Shown here: piece by piece, positions 7,804-16,480 of the stretch
Layout of the letters: each line of letters begins with the position of its first letter
How positions within the stretch are numbered: the stretch's first letter is position 1
Position numbers and translations under genes: made by a program
Assembly: GCF_009735645.1 (NCBI RefSeq)
Contig: NZ_CP032550.1
Coordinates: 2,356,001 to 2,420,000, forward strand
From: Microbacterium oryzae
GTDB lineage: Bacteria > Actinomycetota > Actinomycetes > Actinomycetales > Microbacteriaceae
DNA length: 64,000 nucleotides
Direction: 5' to 3'
The notes under the pieces: model-generated
The model's input: the letters and a program-made list of their open reading frames with translations, nothing else
Database searches by the model: none
Told to the model about the DNA's origin: nothing

Positions 7804-8559
7804 GTGACCAGTCAGGACAACGAGGAGCGCAGCGCCTTCTCGCGCCCCGGATTCGTCGTGGCGGCCGTCGTCGTGGCTCTGATCGTCGTCGCCGGCGTCG
7901 TCCTCGGGATCGTCAACGCCACACGCGACGACCCCGAACCCGACGCCTCGCCGACGTCCGCTCCGAGCACCGCACCCAGCGCGGCGCCGTCTGCTGAGCC
8001 CAGTGCCGACGCGGAGACGGCGAGCGTGTGCGGGCTGCCCGGCGAGGAGCGCTCGGGCAGCCTCAACACGGCGCCCGAGACCGCGTGGGAGTACCAGGAC
8101 GTCATGGCCTACCCGACGTCGCCGGCATTCGGACCGGCCGAGACCTCGCCCGATGGCGTGCGCTTCTGCTTCCAGCACTCCGTGGAGGGCGCCCTGTTCG
8201 CCGCCGGGAACGCGGTCGTGCAGGCGTCGTCGCCGGAGACGTCTGCGGCGTGGATCGAGTACTTCCTGTCCGCCGACGCTCCGAACCGCGAGGAGCTGGT
8301 GAGCGATGTGTCGTCGGGCGCCTCGTCGGACACGCGCGTGGGCATCGCCGGCTTCCGCGTGCTCGCGTACGACGGCGACACCGCGCGCATCGACATGGCC
8401 TTGCAGGCGGTCGGCGGCGGCGACACGGTGTACGGGTCCGCGGTCTACGACCTCGTGTGGGAGGCGGGCGACTGGAAGCTCCTCCCGACGGATGCGAGCA
8501 ATCCGCTGCGCATCGCGCAGATCCCCGACGCCGCGGGATACGTCGCCTGGGAGGAATGA
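7804..8559 (+). CDS. Membrane-anchored hypothetical protein of transfer operon
   Basis: A 251-residue protein with a short cytoplasmic N-terminus, one membrane segment (FVVAAVVVALIVVAGVVLGIV, about 18-38), a Ser/Pro/Ala-rich spacer (to about 75) and an extracytoplasmic domain of about 170 residues containing CGLPGEERSGSL and ending AAGYVAWEE. The layout resembles VirB8/TcpC-like assembly factors of Gram-positive conjugation systems, but no specific motif proves this. It is 13 nt after the two-TM gene and 6 nt before the TrbL-like gene, so it is co-transcribed with the channel components. Confidence 0.6.
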   Translation: MTSQDNEERSAFSRPGFVVAAVVVALIVVAGVVLGIVNATRDDPEPDASPTSAPSTAPSAAPSAEPSADAETASVCGLPGEERSGSLNTAPETAWEYQDVMAYPTSPAFGPAETSPDGVRFCFQHSVEGALFAAGNAVVQASSPETSAAWIEYFLSADAPNREELVSDVSSGASSDTRVGIAGFRVLAYDGDTARIDMALQAVGGGDTVYGSAVYDLVWEAGDWKLLPTDASNPLRIAQIPDAAGYVAWEE

Positions 8560-8565
8560 GCGCGG

Positions 8566-10422
8566 ATGGCGGAGAAGGAGGACGGGTGCGGCCTGATCGA
8601 CCCGACGTGCTGGGCGGGTGACTGGCTCGAGTCGGCCGTCGGCGATGCCATCGAGAACATGGCGGAGGCGGTGAAGCAGAGCTTCGGACAGGCCATCGCC
8701 TCGCTCGGGACGATCTGGATCAACATCGGCACGCCGAACCTCACCGGGTCGGGCGAGGGGTCTTCGCTCGCTCCGGGCAGCGCTGCGCCTGACGCCGGCA
8801 ACATCACCACGGTCCTCGGCTACGTCACCTGGATCAGCCTCGCCGTGGCGCTGCTGTCGCTGTTCCTCCTCGGGGCTCTCCTCGCGCTGCGGATGCGCGC
8901 GGGTGAGGGCATCGCCTCGCTCGGCCGCGTGGGCCTCATCCTCGGCGCGGTCGTCCTCATCTCCGGCGCCAGCGCGCTCGTGACCGGGCTCATGCCGTCG
9001 GGGCCGAGCAACGCCAGCGGCGCCGTGGGGTACCTGCAGTCGGGCCTGTGGTGGTACATGGGCGCGGCCGCCGTGGTGTCGGTCATCATCGGGGGAGCCC
9101 GGATGGCCTGGGAGCAGCGCGGAGAGCCGGGTCGCGAGACGGTGAAGAGCCTGCTCACCCTGGTGGTCGTCGCGGGTGCGGGCGTCACCGTCGTCGGCCT
9201 GCTGGTCGCCGCCGCTGACTCGTTCGCAGTGTGGATCATCGACGGCTCGCTCACCTGCGACGCGTCGGTCACCCGGGATTCGGCGTGCTTCGGCGAGAAC
9301 ATGCTGCTGCTGCTCGCGCTCACCACGAACGCGGGAGCCGGCGGCCTCAGCGCGCTCCTCATCATCATCCTCGGGCTCATCGCCATCATCGGCGCGGCCA
9401 TCCAGATCGTGCTCATGGTCGCCCGGGGCGGCATGCTCGTCATCCTCACGGGGATCCTCCCGCTCTCGGCGTCGTTCACGAACACCGAGATGGGCAAGTC
9501 GTGGTTCAAGAAGTGCATCGCGTGGCTGGTCGCATTCATCCTCTACAAGCCGGCTGCCGCCATCGTCTACGCCGCGGCCTTCCAGCTCGCCGGGACGAAC
9601 GTCTTCCGCGATGACGGCTCCGGCCTTCTCGCCGTGCTCACCGGCCTCATGCTCATGATCATCGCCCTGTTCGCGCTGCCCGCGCTCATGCGGTTCGTCA
9701 CGCCGATGGTGGCGGGGCTCGCGGGCGGCGGCGCCGGCGGCGCGCTCGCCGTCGGCGCCCTCGCCTCCCTGCCGAGCGGGGCCGCCGCGGCCGGCCGCCT
9801 CGCCTCCGGCAGCGGCAGCGGCGGGGGCGGCCGCACCGGGAGCTCGGGACCCTCAGGGCAGAACGGGCAGCAGGGTGCGCAGGGCCCGACCGGCGGCCAG
9901 GGCTCGAGCAGCTCGGGCTCGAACGGCTCGGCGGGGCAGGCCGCGCAGGCGGCCGGGCCGCAGCAGACGAGCACCGGCGCGGGGCGTCCCTCCGGCGGCG
10001 GGTCGTCGGGCGGCGGCGGGTCGAGCGGCGGATCTTCGGGCGGCGGTGGATCGTCCGGCGGCGGCGCGAGCGGCGGCGGGCGTGGTGCGTCCGCGGCTGG
10101 AGGCGCGGCTCCCGGTGGCGGAGGCGGCGGTGCGGCCGCGGCGTCCGGTGCCGGCGGTGGCGCGGCCGCGGGTGGCGGTGCGGCCGGTGGTGCTGCCGGA
10201 GGTGCCGCGGGAGGTGCTGCCGCGGGAGGCGCGGCCGCCGGTGGTGCCGCAGGAGGAGCGGCGGCGGGAGCCGCGGCGGGACCGGTCGGCATCGTCGCGG
10301 GCGCCGCCGCGGGCGCGGCGCTCGACGCGGGCAAGAAGGCCGGGCAGGCCGCCGCAGCCGCGGCGCAGGCCCTGGGAGAGCAGGCGACAGGTGAAGGAGG
10401 CGGCCCCGATGGCAGCCGTTGA
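8566..10422 (+). CDS. TrbL/VirB6-like polytopic membrane protein with Gly/Ala-rich tail
   Basis: A 618-residue protein. After an N-terminal amphipathic part (CGLIDPTCWAGDWLESAVGDAI) it has about eight hydrophobic helices up to residue about 400, with a conserved-looking ARGGMLVILTGILPLSASFTN and a following WFKKCIAWLVAFILYKPAAAIVY. This resembles the TrbL/VirB6 channel protein of type IV systems. The last 200 residues are low-complexity Gly/Ser/Ala. A possible periplasmic disulfide pair is CDASVTRDSACF. The start at 8566 is 6 nt after the previous stop. Its end overlaps the SCO6880 gene by 14 nt. The family call rests on topology and neighbours. Confidence 0.72.
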   Translation: MAEKEDGCGLIDPTCWAGDWLESAVGDAIENMAEAVKQSFGQAIASLGTIWINIGTPNLTGSGEGSSLAPGSAAPDAGNITTVLGYVTWISLAVALLSLFLLGALLALRMRAGEGIASLGRVGLILGAVVLISGASALVTGLMPSGPSNASGAVGYLQSGLWWYMGAAAVVSVIIGGARMAWEQRGEPGRETVKSLLTLVVVAGAGVTVVGLLVAAADSFAVWIIDGSLTCDASVTRDSACFGENMLLLLALTTNAGAGGLSALLIIILGLIAIIGAAIQIVLMVARGGMLVILTGILPLSASFTNTEMGKSWFKKCIAWLVAFILYKPAAAIVYAAAFQLAGTNVFRDDGSGLLAVLTGLMLMIIALFALPALMRFVTPMVAGLAGGGAGGALAVGALASLPSGAAAAGRLASGSGSGGGGRTGSSGPSGQNGQQGAQGPTGGQGSSSSGSNGSAGQAAQAAGPQQTSTGAGRPSGGGSSGGGGSSGGSSGGGGSSGGGASGGGRGASAAGGAAPGGGGGGAAAASGAGGGAAAGGGAAGGAAGGAAGGAAAGGAAAGGAAGGAAAGAAAGPVGIVAGAAAGAALDAGKKAGQAAAAAAQALGEQATGEGGGPDGSR

Positions 10423-11920
10423 CATGAACGCGCGGGGTCCGCGCACCTACGGCAACTGGCGGCGCCCGACGTCGCCGGGCATCCTGGGGCTGGGCTCGGT
10501 CGGCACGGCCCTCCTCCTCGGAGGGCTCATCGCCGTGGTCATCGCCGTCATGGTCGCGGGCCTCCTCGAGGCGGTGATCCTCGCGGCCGTCCTCGGCGGC
10601 GTGATGCTCGCCGTGCTCACGAAGGACTCGCACGGCAAGAACGTCATCAGCCGCGCCGGCGCCCGCGTCGCGTGGTGGTCGGCGCGCTCGCGCGGCACGC
10701 ACCTCTACCGCTCGGGCCCGCTCGGCCGCGCCCTGTGGGGCACCTACCAGCTGCCGGGCCTCGCGGCCCCCACCCGCCTGTCGGAGCACACCGACAGCTA
10801 CGGCCGCCCCTTCGCGCTGCTCTACACACCCGCCACCGGCTCGTACTCGGTCGTCATCGGCACCGAGCCGGATGGCGCGGCGCTCGTCGACCAGGAGCAG
10901 ATCGACGTGTGGGTGGCCGACTGGGGCCACTGGCTGGCGAACCTCGGGGACGAGCCGGGCGTCGAGGCCGCCTCGGTCACCATCGAGACCGCGCCGGACT
11001 CGGGCACGCGCCTGCGCCGCGAGGTCGAGATGAACGTGGACGACGACGCCCCCGCGTTCGCGCGCGAGATGCTGGCGGAGGTCGTCGGCCGCTATCCGGC
11101 GGGCTCCTCCACCGTGAAGGCGTACGTCGCGGTCACCTTCACGGCCGCGCCGCGCGCGGGCGGGAAGAAGCGCACGCCCGATGACATGGGCCGCGAGCTC
11201 GCCGCGCGCCTGCCCGGTCTCACGGCAGGTCTGCAGGCGACCGGCGCGGGGGCCGCGCATCCGCTGTCGGCGCAGGAGCTCTGCGAGGCCATCCGCATCG
11301 CCTACGACCCCGCCGCCGCCCTCCTCATCGACGAGGCGCACGCCGCGGGCGAGACGCCCGAGCTCACCTGGCCGGATGTCGGGCCCTCGGCCGCGCAGGC
11401 CTCGTGGGGCGGGTACCGCCACGACTCGGCGTACTCGGTCACGTGGGCGATGACGTCCGCGCCCCGCGGCAACGTGCAGTCGGGCGTGCTCGCCCGCCTC
11501 CTCGCCCCGCACCGCGACATCGCCCGCAAGCGCGTGACGCTGCTCTATCGCCCCATCGACGCGGCCCGCGCGGCGGCCATTGTCGAGGCCGACCTGCGCG
11601 CGGCGGAGTTCCGCGTGACCTCGACGAGCAAGCCCGCCGCGCGCGACAGCCTCGCCGTGCGCGCGGCGCAGGCGACAGCGAGCGAGGAGGCGTCGGGCGC
11701 GGGCCTCGTGCAGTTCGGCATCCTCGTCACCGCCACCGTCGCCGACCTGTCGAAGGAGGCCGACGCCCGCGCGGCCATCGACAACCTCGGGGCGACGGCC
11801 CGCCTGCGCCTGCGCCCGGTCTACGGCTCGCAGGACTCGGCGTTCGCCGCCGCCCTGCCGCTCGGCCTCGTGCTGCCCAAGCACATCAAGGTTCCGGCGG
11901 AGCTCCGGGAGAAGCTGTGA
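10409..11920 (+). CDS. SCO6880 family protein of actinobacterial transfer system
   Basis: A 503-residue protein matching the SCO6880 family seen in actinobacterial conjugation and phage-like loci. It begins RGPRTYGNWRRPTSPGILGLG, has two adjacent membrane segments (about 28-70), then a long cytoplasmic part with RLSEHTDSYGRPFALLY and IDVWVADWGHWLANLG. It ends LGLVLPKHIKVPAELREKL. The family is thought to supply the membrane/docking part that in other systems belongs to the VirB3-VirB4 module, which fits the ATPase encoded next. The ATG at 10409 (GAAGGAGG upstream) overlaps the TrbL-like gene. Confidence 0.8.
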   Translation: MAAVDMNARGPRTYGNWRRPTSPGILGLGSVGTALLLGGLIAVVIAVMVAGLLEAVILAAVLGGVMLAVLTKDSHGKNVISRAGARVAWWSARSRGTHLYRSGPLGRALWGTYQLPGLAAPTRLSEHTDSYGRPFALLYTPATGSYSVVIGTEPDGAALVDQEQIDVWVADWGHWLANLGDEPGVEAASVTIETAPDSGTRLRREVEMNVDDDAPAFAREMLAEVVGRYPAGSSTVKAYVAVTFTAAPRAGGKKRTPDDMGRELAARLPGLTAGLQATGAGAAHPLSAQELCEAIRIAYDPAAALLIDEAHAAGETPELTWPDVGPSAAQASWGGYRHDSAYSVTWAMTSAPRGNVQSGVLARLLAPHRDIARKRVTLLYRPIDAARAAAIVEADLRAAEFRVTSTSKPAARDSLAVRAAQATASEEASGAGLVQFGILVTATVADLSKEADARAAIDNLGATARLRLRPVYGSQDSAFAAALPLGLVLPKHIKVPAELREKL

Positions 11921-13518
11921 GCGCCCGGCGTGCGCGGGACGAGCGCGTGGAGAAGCCACGGAAGGCCGCGAAGCCCCAGAAAGCGCAGAAGCCCGACAAG
12001 GCGGAGAAGGCGCCGAAGGAGCTGCGCCCCCTGCGCCCCGCGATGCGCGGATGGCTCGGCCGCGGCCGCGGCGGGTCCAACTACGTGCAGCAGGCCGACG
12101 AGTGGCGCGGCACGACCGTGCAGGTCTGCGGCATGTGGCCGTTCGCGATCGGCGCCGGCACGCCCATGGTGGGGGTGCCGCTCGGGCGCCACATCCACAC
12201 CGGGGCGACGCTCTGCTGCGATCCGATCTCGTGGTTCCAGCGCGCCAAGCTCATCAGCAACCCGTCGGCGTTCGTGCTCGGCAAGCCCGGCCTCGGCAAG
12301 TCGACGATCGTGCGGCGGATGGCCACGGGGCTCGCCGGCTACGGCGTGATGCCCCTCGTCCTCGGCGACCTGAAGCCGGACTACGTCGACCTGATCGAGG
12401 CCCTCGGCGGCCAGGTCATCACGCTCGGCCGCGGCCGCGGATACCTCAACATCCTCGATCCCGGCGAGGCGACCGAGGCCGCCACGAGGCTGCTCGACGC
12501 GGGCTTCGAGAAGGAGGCCGCGCAGGTCCTCGCCGACGCGCACGGCCGTCGGCAGACGATGGTGTCCGCGCTCCTGACCATCCTCCGCTCGGCCCCGCCG
12601 ACCGACCGCGAGGAGACGATCATCGACCGGGCGCTGAAGTGGCTCGACCAGAACCACGACGGCGTGCCCGTGCTCGGCGACCTGCTGCGGGTCATCCAGG
12701 AGGGGCCGGCGGAGGTGCGCGCGGTCGCGCTCGATCGCGGCGACGACAAGCGCTACAAGAGCATCACCGAGAACCTCGAGGCCTCGCTCATCGGCCTCGT
12801 CGGCGGCGGGCGGCTGGGCGAGACCTTCGCCCGGCACACCACGAACCCCATGCGCCGCGACGCGCCGGTCGTCTACGACGTCTCGGCGATCGACGACTCC
12901 GAGATGGAGCTGCAGGCGGCGACACTGCTCGCCTGCTGGTCGGCGGGCTTCGGCACGGTCAACGTCGCCAACGCGCTCGCCGACGCCGGCCTCGAGCCCC
13001 GGCGCCACTACTTCGTCATCCTCGACGAGCTGTGGCGGGCGCTCCGCGCGGGGCGCGGCATGGTCGACCGGGTCGACGCCCTCACCCGCCTCAACCGTCA
13101 GCGCGGCGTCGGGATGGCCATGATCTCGCACACCATGAGCGACCTCCTCGCCCTTCCCACCGAGGAGGACCGCATGAAGGCGCGCGGCTTCGTCGAGCGC
13201 TCGGGGATGGTCATCTGCGGCGGGCTCCCGTCGGCGGAGATGCCGCAGCTCACCGCGGCCGTGCCGTTCTCGCAGGCCGAGCAGGAGCTGCTCATCGGAT
13301 GGCAGGACCCGCCCGCGTGGGATCCCTCCACCGGGCGCGAGGCCGAGCCGCCGGGGCGCGGGAAGTTCCTCGTCAAGGTGGGCGGGCGCCCGGGCATCCC
13401 CGTGAGCGTGCAGCTGACAGCGACGGAGCTGTCGATCAACGACACGAACAAGCTCTGGCACGACCGCTCGCGCGTCGGCCGACGCTCCCGTCGCGCCCGG
13501 GAGGGCGCGGGCGCATGA
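11917..13518 (+). CDS. VirB4/TraC-like conjugation ATPase
   Basis: A 533-residue cytoplasmic ATPase that would power substrate transfer. A Lys-rich N-terminus (KPRKAAKPQKAQKPDKAEK) leads to a VirB4-type core: Walker A VLGKPGLGKST near residue 119, 'LVLGDLKPDYVDLIEALGG', Walker B-like YFVILDELWRAL near 364, and the sensor segment RGVGMAMISHTMSDLLALP. The start is a GTG at 11917 overlapping the previous TGA. Compared with VirB4 it lacks the large N-terminal docking region, which the separate SCO6880 protein may provide. The gene overlaps the following coupling-protein gene (ATGA). Confidence 0.82.
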   Translation: MSARRARDERVEKPRKAAKPQKAQKPDKAEKAPKELRPLRPAMRGWLGRGRGGSNYVQQADEWRGTTVQVCGMWPFAIGAGTPMVGVPLGRHIHTGATLCCDPISWFQRAKLISNPSAFVLGKPGLGKSTIVRRMATGLAGYGVMPLVLGDLKPDYVDLIEALGGQVITLGRGRGYLNILDPGEATEAATRLLDAGFEKEAAQVLADAHGRRQTMVSALLTILRSAPPTDREETIIDRALKWLDQNHDGVPVLGDLLRVIQEGPAEVRAVALDRGDDKRYKSITENLEASLIGLVGGGRLGETFARHTTNPMRRDAPVVYDVSAIDDSEMELQAATLLACWSAGFGTVNVANALADAGLEPRRHYFVILDELWRALRAGRGMVDRVDALTRLNRQRGVGMAMISHTMSDLLALPTEEDRMKARGFVERSGMVICGGLPSAEMPQLTAAVPFSQAEQELLIGWQDPPAWDPSTGREAEPPGRGKFLVKVGGRPGIPVSVQLTATELSINDTNKLWHDRSRVGRRSRRAREGAGA

Positions 13519-15311
13519 GCACCCCGAGCAACCGCCGCCGCGACCCGGGCGGACTGTCGGGCGAGGTGATCCTGCTGTGGGTGGCCATCGTCGTCGTGCT
13601 CGTCGTCGTCGGCGGCGTCTACCTCGCCGTGCACCTCGGGAGCCGGCTGGCAGGCACCGGAGCCGAGGTCCCCGCCGACCCGTTCGAGCTGCTCTTCGGC
13701 CTGTTCGGCGGCGATGTCGAGTGGCCGGGAGCCGCGGGCTGGGCCGTCCTCGCCGCGTTCGCCGTCGTGCTCCTCGTCCTGGCCATCCTCATCGCGGTGG
13801 CGCTGCGGCGGCGACGCCGCGACCGGACCCGCGTCGACCGCGCCGCCACCTACATGGGACGCGGCCGGGAGGTCGAGGGCCAGTCGCGGAAGGCCGTCGC
13901 GCAGACCGCGCAGCGCCTCGGCGTCGCCGACGCGCCGGGCCTCCCGATCGGCATCACGGTGTCCACGCGGCAGAAGCTCCTCAGCTCGTGGGAGGACATG
14001 CGCATCACGATCGCCGGTCCGCGCACGGGCAAGACGACCTCGATGGTCGTGCCGGAGATCCTCGAGGCGCCCGGCGCCGTGCTCGCGACGTCGAACAAGC
14101 GCGACGTCGTCGACCAGACGCGCGACGTGCGTGCGACGCGCGGGCCGGTGTGGGTGTTCGACCCGCAGGGCATCGCGCTCGAGCCCGCGAGCTGGTGGTG
14201 GAACCCGCTGTCGTACGTGACCGACGAGGTGCGTGCGGCGAAGCTCGCAGAGCACTTCGCCGCGGGCTCGCGCGACCCGGGCGCGCGGACGGACGCCTAC
14301 TTCGACCCCGCCGGCCAGGACCTCCTCGCCGGGCTCCTGCTCGCCGCCGCCCTCGACGGCCGGAAGATCACCGACGTCTACACGTGGCTGACGCGGCCGA
14401 CGGACGAGACGGCCGTCGACATCCTGCGAGACCACGGCTTCGCGCTCACCGCCGACCAGGTCGCGGGCGTCGTCTCGGCGCCGGACAAGCAGCGCGGTGG
14501 GGTGTTCGGCACCGCGCAGCAGATGGCGTCGTGCCTCACGAACCGTCAGGTCGCCGCATGGGTGACGTGGCAGGGCGCGGGGGATGACCGCCCGCAGTTC
14601 GACCCGGAGGCGTTCGTCCGCGCGGACGGCGGCACGCTGTACTCGCTCTCGAAGGAGGGCCGCGGCACCGCCGGCCCGCTCGTGACGGCGCTGACCGTCG
14701 CTGTCGTCGAGGCCGCGGAGGAGCTCGCCGCGCGCTCGTCCGGCGGCCGCCTCGCGACGCCGCTCGTCGGCGTGCTCGACGAGGCAGCCAATGTCTGCCG
14801 ATGGCGCGAGCTGCCGAACCTCTACTCGCACTACGGCTCGCGCGGGATCGTGCTCGACACGGTGCTGCAGAGCTGGTCGCAGGGTGTGGAGGTGTGGGGC
14901 GAGTCGGGCATGAAGAAGCTCTGGAGCGCCTCGAACGTGAAGATCTACGGCGGCGGCGTGAGCGAAGCCGCCTTCCTCGAGGACCTCTCGAAGATGATCG
15001 GCGACTACGACCGCCTGTCGTCGTCGACGTCGCAGGGTCGCGGCCAGCGCACCGTGTCGCAGCAGCTGCACCGTGAGCGCATCCTCGACGTCGCCGACCT
15101 CGCCGCCCTCCCCAAGGGGCGTGCGGTCGTGCTCGCATCGGGTTCGCGGCCCACGCTCATCCGCACCGTGCCATGGATGGTCGGACCGCACGCCGAGGCC
15201 GTGACCGCCTCGATCGCCGCGCACGACCCGCAGGCCGAGCGGACCATCCAGGAGGCGCAGGACGAGCTGGCCACCGTGCAGGCGACCATCGGAACGGGGG
15301 AGACGCGATGA
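13515..15311 (+). CDS. VirD4/TraG-type coupling ATPase
   Basis: A 598-residue type IV coupling protein, which brings DNA or protein substrates to the channel. Two N-terminal membrane helices (about 16-40 and 75-98) precede the motor domain: Walker A IAGPRTGKTTS near residue 165, TSNKRDVVDQTRD, VWVFDPQG, and Walker B LVGVLDEAANVC near 416, followed by YSHYGSRGIVLDTVLQSWSQ. These match the TraG/TraD/VirD4 group. The start overlaps the previous stop by 4 nt and the stop overlaps DUF4913. A coupling protein without a nearby relaxase is notable. Confidence 0.87.
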   Translation: MSTPSNRRRDPGGLSGEVILLWVAIVVVLVVVGGVYLAVHLGSRLAGTGAEVPADPFELLFGLFGGDVEWPGAAGWAVLAAFAVVLLVLAILIAVALRRRRRDRTRVDRAATYMGRGREVEGQSRKAVAQTAQRLGVADAPGLPIGITVSTRQKLLSSWEDMRITIAGPRTGKTTSMVVPEILEAPGAVLATSNKRDVVDQTRDVRATRGPVWVFDPQGIALEPASWWWNPLSYVTDEVRAAKLAEHFAAGSRDPGARTDAYFDPAGQDLLAGLLLAAALDGRKITDVYTWLTRPTDETAVDILRDHGFALTADQVAGVVSAPDKQRGGVFGTAQQMASCLTNRQVAAWVTWQGAGDDRPQFDPEAFVRADGGTLYSLSKEGRGTAGPLVTALTVAVVEAAEELAARSSGGRLATPLVGVLDEAANVCRWRELPNLYSHYGSRGIVLDTVLQSWSQGVEVWGESGMKKLWSASNVKIYGGGVSEAAFLEDLSKMIGDYDRLSSSTSQGRGQRTVSQQLHRERILDVADLAALPKGRAVVLASGSRPTLIRTVPWMVGPHAEAVTASIAAHDPQAERTIQEAQDELATVQATIGTGETR

Positions 15312-15697
15312 CCGAGCAGGGCCAGGCGGTGACCGAAGCGGAGCCGGAGCTCTTCTTCGGGTCGGTCGACGAGTTCGTGCGGGAGTACCTGCGCCACGTC
15401 TACAAGCGCCGCATCGACGGCCGCAATCGCTGCTGGGCGGGACGCTGGTGGGAGCACGACGAGGCCGTCATCCGGCTCGAGGCGCTGTGGCGGGCGTGGG
15501 AGCACCTGCGCCTCGACCCTGCCACCGGCATGAGCGTCTGGTGGCGCGACCACGCCGACCACCACCTGCCGATGCTCATGGACCCGGATGGGCCGTTCGC
15601 GCTCGCGACGGAGGGCGACGAGAACCTCAGCCGCAAGGGCGAGCCCCTGCCGTACGTCGCGCCGCCACCGGGGATGTTCCCCGACGCGCGGGACTGA
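15308..15697 (+). CDS. DUF4913 family protein
   Basis: A 129-residue protein recognised as DUF4913 by its order of motifs: ELFFGSVDEFVREYL, RWCAGRWW-type segment (NRCWAGRWWEHDEAV), RLEALWRAWEHLR and WWRDHADHHLPMLMDPDGPF. The family is small, Trp/His-rich, of unknown biochemical role, and regularly accompanies TraG-like coupling proteins in actinobacteria; it may be a coupling-protein partner. It ends the plus-strand transfer operon, 13 nt before a convergent gene. Confidence 0.82.
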   Translation: MTEQGQAVTEAEPELFFGSVDEFVREYLRHVYKRRIDGRNRCWAGRWWEHDEAVIRLEALWRAWEHLRLDPATGMSVWWRDHADHHLPMLMDPDGPFALATEGDENLSRKGEPLPYVAPPPGMFPDARD

Positions 15698-15710
15698 CGG
15701 GCGGGTCGGC

Positions 15711-16385
15711 TCAGCGCGCGGGGCCGGAGCGCTGCGCCGTGATGCCGCGGGTAGCCTTCACCCGCGCCGCGGGAGCAGCGGCCTTCCGTGCCACCGCCGC
15801 GGTGGCGGGCTGCGCCTGGCTCGCGCCCGCTCGCGCACGCGTGGCGGCGACGGAGGGGTCGAGGCGCTTCGCTCCGAAGTGCTGAGCGGGCAGGTCGCTC
15901 GCCTCGGCGCCCTTCGCTCCGCCCCGTCCGCTCGGGCCGCCCCGCGCCTCCAGGTCGCGGGCCGCGTCCCGGCGCCGCTCGGCGTCCGCGTGCTGCGTCC
16001 GGCCGTCCGCCCGCTCCGCCGCCGCGGCGTCGGCGCGCTCCTCGGCCTCGACCTCTGCGCGCGCCCGCTCGCACGGATCCGGATCGTGTCGTGCGGACGC
16101 GCGAGCAGCATCCGCTCGCGCATCCTCCTGGTCGGCATGCGCGAACGCGCGCCGCGCCTCGGCCTCCGCCTCGGCCGCACGGGCGCGCTTGGCGGTCACG
16201 GCCATCCGCTCTTCGGTGTCCATCCGCTCGGCGGCGCCGTCCATCCGATCGGCCGCGGCCAGCGCCCGCCGGCGCGCTTCCTCGCGAGCCCGGGCGATCG
16301 CCGAGCCGATGCGCCCGCCCGCGGCGAGGGCCCGATGCATCTCGCCCTCGAGTGCCTCGGCGATCCCGTCCGTCTCCTCGACCAT
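15711..16385 (-). CDS. Ala/Arg-rich coiled-coil hypothetical protein
   Basis: A 224-residue very Ala/Arg/Glu-rich protein. Residues about 10-160 are predicted to be a long charged helix (RAREEARRRALAAADRMDGAAERM and similar), and the last 60 residues are a basic, Pro/Ala tail ending TRGITAQRSGPAR. No enzyme motif is visible. Charged helical proteins of this kind occur beside TraG/DUF4913 genes and may be relaxosome or structural accessories; this is a guess from context. The coding frame is the one with the strongest GC codon-position bias. It is divergent from the AAA ATPase gene across about 95 bp. Confidence 0.5.
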   Translation of the reverse strand: MVEETDGIAEALEGEMHRALAAGGRIGSAIARAREEARRRALAAADRMDGAAERMDTEERMAVTAKRARAAEAEAEARRAFAHADQEDARADAARASARHDPDPCERARAEVEAEERADAAAAERADGRTQHADAERRRDAARDLEARGGPSGRGGAKGAEASDLPAQHFGAKRLDPSVAATRARAGASQAQPATAAVARKAAAPAARVKATRGITAQRSGPAR

Positions 16386-16480
16386 CCTCGACTCCTCCCG
16401 TCTCTCCCTTCATATCTAAAAGAACTAAAGACGTCTAGAACATCAGGCGCTAGGCTCCTCGAGAGCGGAAGGAACGAACC

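Noticed and set aside
9567..10334. Proline/alanine-rich minus-strand frame opposite the TrbL-like tail
   Set aside because: It is the mirror of the Gly/Ala repeat coding on the plus strand and has no start region or motif of its own.
11821..13461. Long minus-strand frame opposite the VirB4-like ATPase
   Set aside because: Antisense shadow; the plus strand has Walker motifs and operon overlaps.
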